From the NCBI GenBank assembly GCA_944376685.1, contig CALWDN010000009.1, positions 1 through 38,992 on the forward strand: DNA of 38,992 nt, given 5' to 3'. The stretch comes from an uncultured Mediterraneibacter sp. (lineage in GTDB: Bacteria > Bacillota > Clostridia > Lachnospirales > Lachnospiraceae). Below, in pieces: positions 33,369 through 38,992 of this stretch. Position numbers and translations under genes: made by a program. Within the stretch, counting starts at the first letter, position 1. Each line of letters starts with the position of its first letter. The notes beneath the pieces were generated by a model. That model searched no databases. It saw only the letters and a program-made list of their open reading frames with translations, and had not been told where the DNA came from.

Positions 33369-34361
33369 ATGACAGGAGAAAAGATCCTCCTCTGGCGGGA
33401 GGAAGAGTATCATTATCCCGCTGCATACGGGTTCATACCGTTTATGGTAAGTTATATCCATGAAGACCGGGAGTTTCATCCGGCTATGGTCGTTGTGCCC
33501 GGCGGGGCATACAGGAACGCCTCCCCGTCAGAAGCGCATCTGCCGGCGGAGACATTTTACCGGTTCGGATACAATGTATTCGTGCTGGCGTATACAGTCA
33601 ACCTGCTGGATACGCCGCTAAAGATGCAGCCGCTCCGTGACATTTCGCGGGCGGTGCGCCTGATCCGGGCAGAAGCCGGGAAATATTCTGTCGATCCGGA
33701 CCGGGTGGCGGTGTGCGGCTTTTCAGCCGGCGGCCATCTGGCGGCGAGCCTCTGCGTGCATTTCCGGGACGTGCCTGATCCGGACGGGGATCTTAACCGC
33801 TTCCGGAACCGGCCGGACGCGGCCATCCTGGCTTATCCGGTGATCACATCCGGCAGATACACGCATCCGGATTCCATGCAGGCGCTTCTCGGGAAGGATC
33901 CCGGCGCAGATGAACGGGAGTATATGTCGCTGGAAAACTATGTGACGGCGGATACGCCGCCCTGCTTCCTCTGGCAGACGGTGACAGACGGTACGGTGCC
34001 GGTGGAAAATAGTTATCTCTTCGCCCGGGCCTGCAGGGAGCATGGCGTGCCTTTTGCACACCATGTATTTTCAGACGGGGTGCACGGCCTGTCCGTGGCT
34101 ACGGAGCAGTGGCTGGAACGGGATTTTGGCGAGCCGTATACGCTGGAGCAGATCCGCCTCCTGGCTGAGGCGGTGAGCGCCGGCAAGACGCCGTACCCGC
34201 CGGAGAAGGGACGGGAGATCCTGGCGGATTTCGGCCTGGACGGCAGGAAGAAAGAAAAATGGACGCCCGGACAGAAAGCTGCGATCAGAAAGACATTAAG
34301 ATCAGCCGGGATCTGGCCTGAGCTTGCAAAAGACTGGCTGGCCCGGGTCTGGGACAAATAA
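33369..34361 (+). CDS. Alpha/beta-hydrolase, acetyl-esterase-like
   Basis: This 330-residue cytoplasmic enzyme has the alpha/beta-hydrolase layout. The oxyanion region is VVPGGAYRN (about residues 40-48), the nucleophile serine lies in GFSAGG (about 117-122), the acid is probably in TVTDGTVP (about 203) and the histidine in DGVHGLS (about 236). Relatives are the acetyl-xylan/carbohydrate esterase-like hydrolases of gut Firmicutes. The start at 33369 is preferred over an in-frame ATG at 33336 because AAGGAGG lies 6 bases upstream. The C-terminal 80 residues extend beyond the usual fold and end with TPGQKAAIRKTL. The substrate is unknown; deacetylation of a sugar is a reasonable guess. Confidence 0.88.
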   Translation: MTGEKILLWREEEYHYPAAYGFIPFMVSYIHEDREFHPAMVVVPGGAYRNASPSEAHLPAETFYRFGYNVFVLAYTVNLLDTPLKMQPLRDISRAVRLIRAEAGKYSVDPDRVAVCGFSAGGHLAASLCVHFRDVPDPDGDLNRFRNRPDAAILAYPVITSGRYTHPDSMQALLGKDPGADEREYMSLENYVTADTPPCFLWQTVTDGTVPVENSYLFARACREHGVPFAHHVFSDGVHGLSVATEQWLERDFGEPYTLEQIRLLAEAVSAGKTPYPPEKGREILADFGLDGRKKEKWTPGQKAAIRKTLRSAGIWPELAKDWLARVWDK

Positions 34362-34387
34362 CAAATGACAATGCAAGGAGACAGAAA

Positions 34388-35158
34388 ATGAGACTATTAT
34401 TTATCCGGCATGGAGATCCGGACTATGTACATGATACCCTGACAGAGAAAGGACACCGGGAAGCCGCGCTCCTGGCGGAGCGTGCGGAAGCGCTGCAGAT
34501 GGGGGAGTGCTTCGTGTCGCCCCTTGGCAGGGCGCAGGCGACGGCGGGCTACAGCATGAAAAAGCTTGGACGTACGGCAAAGACACAGGGATGGCTCCAG
34601 GAATTCCCAGCGTCCACAGATCTCAATGAGGCCCCGCATCTACTGGAGGCATTTCCGACGACGCGGATGGAAGACGGAAAATACGTGCCGCGGATCGTCT
34701 GGGATATAGCGCCGGCTTACTGGTCTGTCCACAGTGAATGCATGGATCCGGCGCGCTGGAGGGACTGTGATATCTGCCGGAATTCAGATACGGTGGAAAT
34801 CTATGACCATGTAACCGGGGAGTTCGACCGGCTGCTGGCGGAACACGGATATGTGCGGGACGGCATGTGCTACCGCGTGGAGAAGGAAAGCACGGATACG
34901 CTCACTTTCTTCTGCCATTTCGGGATCACCTGCGTATTCCTCGCGCATCTGTGGAACACTTCGCCGTTCCTGCTCTGGCACAGCCTTGCGCTGGCGCCCA
35001 CGTCTGTGACGGAAGTGGTTACGGAAGAACGGAAACAGGGGCTCGCCTGCTTCCGGGGCCTGAAGATCGGCGATGTGTCCCACCTTGTGCTCGGCGGGGA
35101 GCCGGTGTCCACCGCCGCCAGGTTCTGTGAGACATTTAGCGGCGAGGGGATCCACTGA
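34388..35158 (+). CDS. Histidine phosphatase family protein (phosphoglycerate mutase-like)
   Basis: This 256-residue protein has the catalytic RHG motif at residues 7-9 (LLFIRHGDPD), a second region FVSPLGRAQATA near residue 42 with the conserved arginine, and a late histidine in FFCHFGIT near 178. The family covers phosphoglycerate mutases and many phosphatases; with this divergent length and insert (around residues 75-130) a phosphatase is more likely than a mutase, but this is open. AAGGAG precedes ATG 34388, 26 bases after the esterase gene, so the two may share a transcript. No partner indicates the substrate. Confidence 0.9.
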   Translation: MRLLFIRHGDPDYVHDTLTEKGHREAALLAERAEALQMGECFVSPLGRAQATAGYSMKKLGRTAKTQGWLQEFPASTDLNEAPHLLEAFPTTRMEDGKYVPRIVWDIAPAYWSVHSECMDPARWRDCDICRNSDTVEIYDHVTGEFDRLLAEHGYVRDGMCYRVEKESTDTLTFFCHFGITCVFLAHLWNTSPFLLWHSLALAPTSVTEVVTEERKQGLACFRGLKIGDVSHLVLGGEPVSTAARFCETFSGEGIH

Positions 35159-35239
35159 TCCGGGTCAGGGGAAAACATAAAGGGGCATCCTGCGCCTGGT
35201 ATGCATACTATAATAAAAAACGCCGAGGAGTTTTTTGTT

Positions 35240-35719
35240 ATGGCATATGAGACATTTGAAAAAGCAGAAGGGATCATCCAGAATATCGACAGGGGCGACG
35301 ACTGCTGTTCCATGACACTGGCGCTGGTCAGCGACGGAGCTGTCATAAATATCATTGTATCCGGAGATACGGTTGTGGTGGATAATGTCCGCCTCCGCCC
35401 GGGAATGCGCATCGCCGCCTTCTATGATACGAACCTGCCCACGCCGGCGGTGTATCCGCCCCAGTACCGGGCGGAGCTTGTGGCGCCTCTGCGAAGAGGG
35501 CAGCAGGTGATGCTGGACTATTTCAACGAGCAGATGGAATCGGCAGACGGTTCGCTGAAGCTGAATATCGGCCCGATGACAAATGTAATGACACTGAACG
35601 GGCAGCCATATACGTGCAGCCCGGAAAACACGGAGCTGCTCGTATTTTATACGGCGGCCACGTTCAGCATGCCGGCGCAGGCCACGCCCCAGCGGGTGGT
35701 CGTCATGTGCGGATATTAA
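35240..35719 (+). CDS. Small conserved-looking protein of unknown function
   Basis: This 159-residue protein has no motif I recognise, no signal peptide and no membrane segment. Predicted strands such as AVINIIVSGDTVVVDNVRL and a later RVVVMCGY suggest a beta-rich fold. The start at 35240 is supported by GAGGAG 9 bases upstream. An in-frame ATG at 35201 is rejected because it has no ribosome site and a perfect TATAAT (35209-35214) lies inside that stretch, probably the -10 box of this gene. It follows the histidine phosphatase gene on the same strand. Confidence 0.8.
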   Translation: MAYETFEKAEGIIQNIDRGDDCCSMTLALVSDGAVINIIVSGDTVVVDNVRLRPGMRIAAFYDTNLPTPAVYPPQYRAELVAPLRRGQQVMLDYFNEQMESADGSLKLNIGPMTNVMTLNGQPYTCSPENTELLVFYTAATFSMPAQATPQRVVVMCGY

Positions 35720-35791
35720 GCGGATGTGGATGAAAAATGCCTGCAAACGCTCCTTTCGTGTCGATTAGTGTGAAAATACAAGAAAATATCG

Positions 35792-35820
35792 TTGATATTT
35801 ACACGAATATATGCAATACT
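35792..35820 (+). promoter_or_regulatory. Promoter of the DUF4143 ATPase gene, with hairpin
   Basis: TTGATA (35792-35797) and AATACT (35815-35820) are spaced by 17 bases. The -35 box overlaps a stem-loop AAATATC-GTT-GATATTT (35784-35800), a possible operator. Confidence 0.5.
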
Positions 35821-35851
35821 ATATTTAATTTAAAACGAAAGGAGAAGTGTC

Positions 35852-37147
35852 ATGTACAGAAAGATTATGCAATTTCTGGAATCGTGGAAGAAAAGCGCTC
35901 ACCGCAAGCCGCTGATCCTGCAGGGGGCAAGACAGGTCGGGAAAACCTATACGATTTTAGAGTTTGGACGCAGGCATTATGATAATGTGGCATATTTCAA
36001 TTTTGAAACAAATCCGAAGCTGAACAGGACGTTTGAAGAAAATATCAGTCCGGATTATCTGATTCCCATTTTATCGCATATTGCAGGCCAGACGATCGTA
36101 AAGGGCAGGACATTGATCGTATTCGATGAAGTGCAGCTCTGCGAACGGGCACTGACTTCTTTAAAATACTTTTATGAAGATGCTCCGGATTATCATATCG
36201 CAGCACTCGGCAGTCTGCTTGGTGTGGCGGTAAGCAGGGCAAAATTCTCTTTTCCGGTCGGGAAAGTCGATATGAAAACCCTGTATCCTATGGATATGGA
36301 GGAGTTTATGCTGGCTATGGGTGAGGACGCTCTTGCAAAGCAGATCAGAAAGTGCTTTGCAGCCGATACGCCTATGCCGGACGCTCTGCACGATGCGGCA
36401 ATGCAGCTTTACAGGCAGTATCTTGTAGTGGGCGGTATGCCCGAGTGTGTTCTCCTGTTTAAAGAGACGAAAGATTATCTTCTTGTGCGCCATACGCAGG
36501 ATACCATACTTGCAAGCTATCTTAATGATATGAGCAAATATAATACCGTAAATGAAATCAAGAAAACAAGACTTGCCTATGACAACATTACCGTTCAGCT
36601 CTCAAAGAAAAACACTCGTTTTCAGTATAAGCTGATCAAAAAAGGCGGGCGGGCATCCGAATTCGAAAATGCGATTGAATGGCTCTGTCTCTCCGGTATT
36701 GTTTCGAGGGTATATAAAGTGGAGCAGGTCCGTAAACCTCTGGAAAACTATCGTGATATTGATGCGTTTAAGATTTATGTTTCAGATCTGGGGCTGCTTT
36801 GTGCGAAGAAAGATCTGGCGGCAAATGATGTTCTCTATATGGTTGAGGAACTTGATGACTTCAAGGGCGGCATGGCGGAAAACTATGTGGATGTGCAGCT
36901 TTCGGTCAACGGATATAAAACATACTACTGGGAGTCTGCGCGCGGGGCAGAGGTTGATTTCATCATTCAGCGTGACGGTCAGCTTATCCCTGTTGAAGTG
37001 AAATCGGCTGACAATACCCGGGCAAAGAGTTTAAAGGTCTATATGGATGCCTATAAGCCTGCCTATGCGATCAAACTATCAGCAAAAAATTTCAGGTTTG
37101 AGGATAATAAGAAGACCGTCCCGCTTTATGCTGCATTTTGCATCTGA
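35852..37147 (+). CDS. AAA ATPase with DUF4143 nuclease-like domain
   Basis: This 431-residue protein combines an AAA_14-type ATPase domain (Walker A GARQVGKT near residues 26-33, Walker B TLIVFDEVQ near 88-96, sensor-like LGSLLG near 113) with a C-terminal DUF4143 domain. The latter ends in a restriction-endonuclease-like motif: GAEVDFII near 368 and VEVKS near 386. Such proteins are common and scattered in gut bacteria and archaea with unknown function, often carried in accessory DNA. AAAGGAG precedes ATG 35852. From this gene on the base composition drops in G+C compared with the core genes to its left, a sign of acquired DNA. Confidence 0.93.
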   Translation: MYRKIMQFLESWKKSAHRKPLILQGARQVGKTYTILEFGRRHYDNVAYFNFETNPKLNRTFEENISPDYLIPILSHIAGQTIVKGRTLIVFDEVQLCERALTSLKYFYEDAPDYHIAALGSLLGVAVSRAKFSFPVGKVDMKTLYPMDMEEFMLAMGEDALAKQIRKCFAADTPMPDALHDAAMQLYRQYLVVGGMPECVLLFKETKDYLLVRHTQDTILASYLNDMSKYNTVNEIKKTRLAYDNITVQLSKKNTRFQYKLIKKGGRASEFENAIEWLCLSGIVSRVYKVEQVRKPLENYRDIDAFKIYVSDLGLLCAKKDLAANDVLYMVEELDDFKGGMAENYVDVQLSVNGYKTYYWESARGAEVDFIIQRDGQLIPVEVKSADNTRAKSLKVYMDAYKPAYAIKLSAKNFRFEDNKKTVPLYAAFCI

Positions 37148-37167
37148 GAAGATATTAATGCTTCTCA
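37145..37167. terminator. Hairpin across the stop codons of convergent genes
   Basis: TGAGAAG (37145-37151) pairs with CTTCTCA (37161-37167) and spans the end of the DUF4143 gene and the end of the converging Spo0A-like gene. No T-run is present, so its strength is doubtful. Confidence 0.35.
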
Positions 37168-37607
37168 TATATCTGCGACAGTTTTATGTAAAATGTGCTC
37201 AGCGCCTCGCAGTAGGCGTTTGAAACCGGGCAGATCATCGGGATCCGCCGGTCGGCGATCAGGATCTCGTTGTCAAACTGGATTATGTAGTCATACATGT
37301 ATTTCAGAAATTCTTTATTGGTCGGTTTCCGGCTTCGGCCGGACCGGCTGAAGATGATCTCGAGCAGTTCTGTGTTATGTGAATCCCATACATGGTTTAC
37401 GACCGTGCGCATGTTTTTCTCCACGCAGTTCCATGTGGTGTGAAAATGTTTTGCCACATCGAGGTACAGCGCTTTTGTGATGCATTCGATCCGTCCGCTG
37501 TCCTCGAGGATGAGCAGTAACCCGTACACCACGTAGTTGTATCCGGTGTATGAGCGGCTGACTCCGAAGGAGTCCAGAGTATTGATGATTATTTTTTCAT
37601 AATTCAT
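37155..37607 (-). CDS. Stand-alone Spo0A C-terminal DNA-binding domain protein
   Basis: This 150-residue protein matches the effector domain of the sporulation master regulator Spo0A over about residues 15-115, but the phosphorylation receiver domain is absent. Matching parts are the opening GVSRSYTGYNYVVYGL, ITKALYLDVAKHF, TTWNCVEKNMRTVVNHVW and KPTNKEFLKYM. In the recognition helix the glutamate and the later arginine of the Spo0A pattern VERAIR are kept (here VEKNMR). About 35 further residues follow at the C-terminus. AAGGAGG precedes the ATG at 37607. A palindrome of 0A-like boxes lies just upstream of its promoter, so it probably controls itself and the divergent gene. It should not respond to the phosphorelay directly. 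Confidence 0.85.
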   Translation of the reverse strand: MNYEKIIINTLDSFGVSRSYTGYNYVVYGLLLILEDSGRIECITKALYLDVAKHFHTTWNCVEKNMRTVVNHVWDSHNTELLEIIFSRSGRSRKPTNKEFLKYMYDYIIQFDNEILIADRRIPMICPVSNAYCEALSTFYIKLSQIYEKH

Positions 37608-37652
37608 CTGTAGTTCCTCCTTATCTGATCAACCTGTCCTTACACCGATATT

Positions 37653-37681
37653 ATCGTAAAATGTAAAAATCTGTTAAACAA
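37653..37681 (-). promoter_or_regulatory. Promoter of the Spo0A-like gene
   Basis: On the minus strand TTGTTT (37676-37681) and TACGAT (37653-37658) are separated by 17 bases; the -10 box is 45 bases before the start codon. Confidence 0.6.
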
Positions 37682-37690
37682 TAATAAGAT

Positions 37691-37720
37691 TTCGAACATT
37701 TTCGACTTTAAGAGTCGAAA
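37691..37720. promoter_or_regulatory. Palindromic 0A-like box pair between divergent genes
   Basis: TTTCGACT (37700-37707) and AGTCGAAA (37713-37720) form a perfect inverted repeat around TTAAG. A third related copy, TTCGAAC, is at 37691-37697. The known Spo0A target is TTCGACA / TGTCGAA, so each arm matches six of seven bases. The site lies about 10 bases upstream of the -35 box of the Spo0A-like gene and a few bases upstream of the -35 region of the divergent gene. Confidence 0.65.
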
Positions 37721-37746
37721 GTAAATCTTCCAGACAAAAGCGATAG

Positions 37747-37752
37747 TATAAT
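37747..37752 (+). promoter_or_regulatory. -10 box of the PBECR3-like gene
   Basis: A perfect TATAAT has no recognisable -35 at the proper distance (AATCTT at 37724-37729). The 0A-like palindrome ends at 37720, a position suited to an activator replacing the -35 contact. The leader to the ATG would be about 58 bases. Confidence 0.5.
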
Positions 37753-37816
37753 ACCAATGGAATAGTGTTTATTTCTGTGCTATAGTATCTATATTACGGA
37801 TAAAGAGGATATATAG

Positions 37817-38206
37817 ATGGGTGAAAAAAGTGAGTTATTAAGGGTTGGAAAATATAATCTGAGATTTAATGAAATCTTAGGACTGGACATTAATGAATTA
37901 GACATTTATCGTTCTAAGGGATTACCTGCCCATATGCTTAAGAGAAGACATTTCAAGTGCTTAAAGTATATAGATTATATACCAGAAATAATTGAGAATC
38001 CAGATTATATAGGTGTTAATCCAAATGAGCAAGTAACAAGTATAGAACTTGTAAAAAGATATGATGATAATGTTATGATTGGAATAAAACTTGACACAGA
38101 TGGAAATTATTTATATGTGTTTACTATGCATGATATACAGGAATCTAAAATTTCAAGACGTTTGTATAGCGGAAGGCTTAGAGAATTCTCTATTGACTCT
38201 AATTAA
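37817..38206 (+). CDS. PBECR3-like small protein (BECR RNase-fold relative)
   Basis: This 129-residue protein resembles the PBECR3 group of phage-associated BECR-fold (barnase/EndoU/colicin E5-D/RelE) nuclease-like domains. The resemblance rests on the central stretch HFKCLKYIDYIPEIIENPDY, then IGVNPN, the strand NVMIGIKLD, the strand NYLYVFTMHDI and the final RRLYSGRL, with histidine 45 and several arginines as possible active residues. AGAGGA lies 6 bases before ATG 37817. The gene is markedly A+T rich compared with the core of the window, a sign of recent transfer. It is divergent from the Spo0A-like gene. Nuclease activity is not shown by the sequence alone, and the family call is from memory of the motif. 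Confidence 0.6.
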   Translation: MGEKSELLRVGKYNLRFNEILGLDINELDIYRSKGLPAHMLKRRHFKCLKYIDYIPEIIENPDYIGVNPNEQVTSIELVKRYDDNVMIGIKLDTDGNYLYVFTMHDIQESKISRRLYSGRLREFSIDSN

Positions 38207-38241
38207 AATGAGTAGTATATTATAAATGTAAAAAGAATATG

Positions 38242-38353
38242 ATAATATTAAGCGTAATTATTTTGAGGTCGGAAATGGTTCCCGATACACTCTGCAAAGA
38301 GTACCTGAGATGATGGATACACCGCCCATCCAAAATAATTACGCTTATATTAT
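38242..38353 (+). ncRNA. Cloverleaf-like structured element, candidate RNA
   Basis: A perfect 16-bp stem (AAGCGTAATTATTTTG 38250-38265 with CAAAATAATTACGCTT 38331-38346) is extended by ATAAT / ATTAT at the outside. Inside, three hairpins can form: TCGG / CCGA (38269-38272 / 38282-38285), ACTCT-GCAA-AGAGT with a GNRA-type tetraloop (38289-38302) and GATGG / CCATC (38312-38316 / 38326-38330). GATACAC occurs twice inside. TATTTTAG follows. I recognise no known RNA family. It could also be a small mobile repeat. Confidence 0.5.
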
Positions 38354-38499
38354 TTTAGAAGTTGTAAAAATTCGGGAAGCACACCAGAAATCTGGGCTTT
38401 TTGAAAAAAACGCCCGTAAATACTGAGGAATCGCCCATCGGTTCCAATCAACGACTTTTGACTGATTTTTGCGTAGCAACAGAAAAGGTGAGAAAGAAA
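38350..38499 (-). pseudogene. Possible 3' relic of a gene
   Basis: On the minus strand a frame is open for 49 codons between two stops and ends TAA at 38350-38352. It contains protein-like sequence such as SLIGTDGRFLSIYGRFF and SGVLPEFLQLLK. There is no start codon with a ribosome site. It may be the tail of a lost gene, for instance from a mobile element. Otherwise, bases 38207-38595 hold only the cloverleaf element and the next promoter. Confidence 0.25.
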
Positions 38500-38539
38500 T
38501 TAGTCAATTGTGATTTGCCGAATCATACTTGACTAATTT
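38497..38539. promoter_or_regulatory. Inverted repeat overlapping the -35 box, operator candidate
   Basis: AAATTAGTCAA (38497-38507) and TTGACTAATTT (38529-38539) are perfect 11-base inverted copies. The right copy contains the -35 box TTGACT of the downstream promoter, so a bound repressor would block it. Confidence 0.5.
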
Positions 38540-38556
38540 TGATTTTGTGGTATACT
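38529..38556 (+). promoter_or_regulatory. Promoter of the right-end ATPase gene
   Basis: TTGACT (38529-38534) and TATACT (38551-38556) are spaced by 16 bases; the -10 box lies 39 bases before the start codon. Confidence 0.7.
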
Positions 38557-38595
38557 ATACGCAGAGAATCTATTGGCAGATGGGAGGACACCGTC

Positions 38596-38992
38596 ATGTT
38601 TATCGGCAGAGAGCGTGAACTTGCGGCGCTGAATAAGTTATACGCATCGGACAAGTTTGAATTTGTTGTAATCTATGGCCGCCGCCGTGTCGGCAAAACG
38701 GCGCTGATCAGCCAGTTTATTGACGATAAAAACGCTATCTATTTTATGGGCGTCGAGAGCAACGCCAAGCAGAATCTTGAAAATTTCAGCAAGAGTATTT
38801 TAAGCTTCCACACCGGCATGGAGGCTGAAACCTCTTTCCTGTCCTTTCAGGCGGCTTTGGAGTATGTGTTCAGGCTGTCCGAAAAAGAACGGATTATTCT
38901 TGCCATCGACGAATACCCCTATGTCGCCCGTTCGTCGAAAAGCCTTGCGTCCACCATCCAGCTTTTGATTGACCAGTACAAGGACACTTCTA
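38596..38992 (+). CDS. Archaeal-type AAA ATPase (PF01637-like), 3' end missing
   Basis: The first 132 residues of a P-loop ATPase are visible; the gene runs off the right edge. It opens FIGRERELAALNKLY, the usual start of this family, with Walker A GRRRVGKT near residues 28-35 and Walker B RIILAIDEYPY near 100-110. The full protein would normally be about 450-480 residues with a C-terminal nuclease-fold (DUF234-type) domain that cannot be seen here. GGGAGG lies 8 bases before ATG 38596. Its promoter overlaps an inverted repeat. The function of this family is unknown; it is the third ATPase of this general kind in the window. Confidence 0.92.
   Translation, partial: MFIGRERELAALNKLYASDKFEFVVIYGRRRVGKTALISQFIDDKNAIYFMGVESNAKQNLENFSKSILSFHTGMEAETSFLSFQAALEYVFRLSEKERIILAIDEYPYVARSSKSLASTIQLLIDQYKDTS

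Noticed and set aside
38301..38331. Resemblance to TPP riboswitch parts (ACCTGA, CTGAGA)
   Set aside because: Only short matches; the order of conserved blocks and the length do not fit a TPP aptamer, and no thiamin gene follows.
1..38992. CRISPR arrays, rRNA and tRNA genes, intact transposases
   Set aside because: No regularly spaced direct repeats, no rRNA-like sequence, no convincing tRNA fold and no transposase frame were found on reading both strands.

Overview
The window looks like a chromosomal segment of a Lachnospiraceae-type Clostridia bacterium (Bacillota). Supporting signs are about 50-55% GC in the core, strong AGGAGG-type ribosome binding sites, a T-box leader ahead of thrS, B. 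subtilis-type Fe-S cysteines in a PurF-like protein, and a Spo0A-type DNA-binding domain. The genus is inferred only from the general look of the proteins. No rRNA, tRNA, CRISPR array or intact insertion sequence was seen.

Layout. 1-1890: the 3' part of a stand-alone EF-G paralogue with altered GTPase motifs. 2118-4932: trkA-trkH potassium uptake operon. 5016-8113: a large membrane protein of unknown role, a small P-loop ATPase on the other strand, and a ZIP metal transporter behind a palindromic operator candidate. 8159-10352 (minus): a LacI-type regulator and a lipoprotein, divergent from 10635-21643 (plus), a seven-gene maltodextrin operon: binding protein, two permeases, type I pullulanase, GH133 debranching enzyme, GH13_20-like cyclomaltodextrinase/neopullulanase and GH13_31 oligo-1,6-glucosidase. 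The enzymes have no export signals, so imported oligosaccharides would be trimmed in the cytoplasm. No transporter ATPase is encoded, so a shared MsmX-type subunit elsewhere is likely. 21712-23313: an AAA-like ATPase with a PD-(D/E)XK domain. 23345-25648: T-box and thrS. 25649-26270: a 622-base gap holding three large inverted repeats. 26271-28406 (minus): a GlgX-type debranching enzyme. 28549-31352: a PurF-like protein without its catalytic cysteine, coupled to a MATE exporter. 31450-35719: HTH-Uma2 protein, Mrp/Nbp35 ATPase, esterase, histidine phosphatase and a small unknown protein.

From about 35737 to the right end the sequence becomes richer in A+T and looks accessory. It holds a DUF4143-type ATPase, a protein consisting almost only of a Spo0A C-terminal DNA-binding domain, a divergent PBECR3-like (RNase-fold) small protein, a 112-base cloverleaf-like inverted repeat, a gene relic, and the start of an archaeal-type AAA ATPase. 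The region between the Spo0A-like gene and the PBECR3-like gene carries a palindromic pair of 0A-like boxes. This suggests a compact regulator/nuclease pair with its own operator, the most interesting candidate system here.
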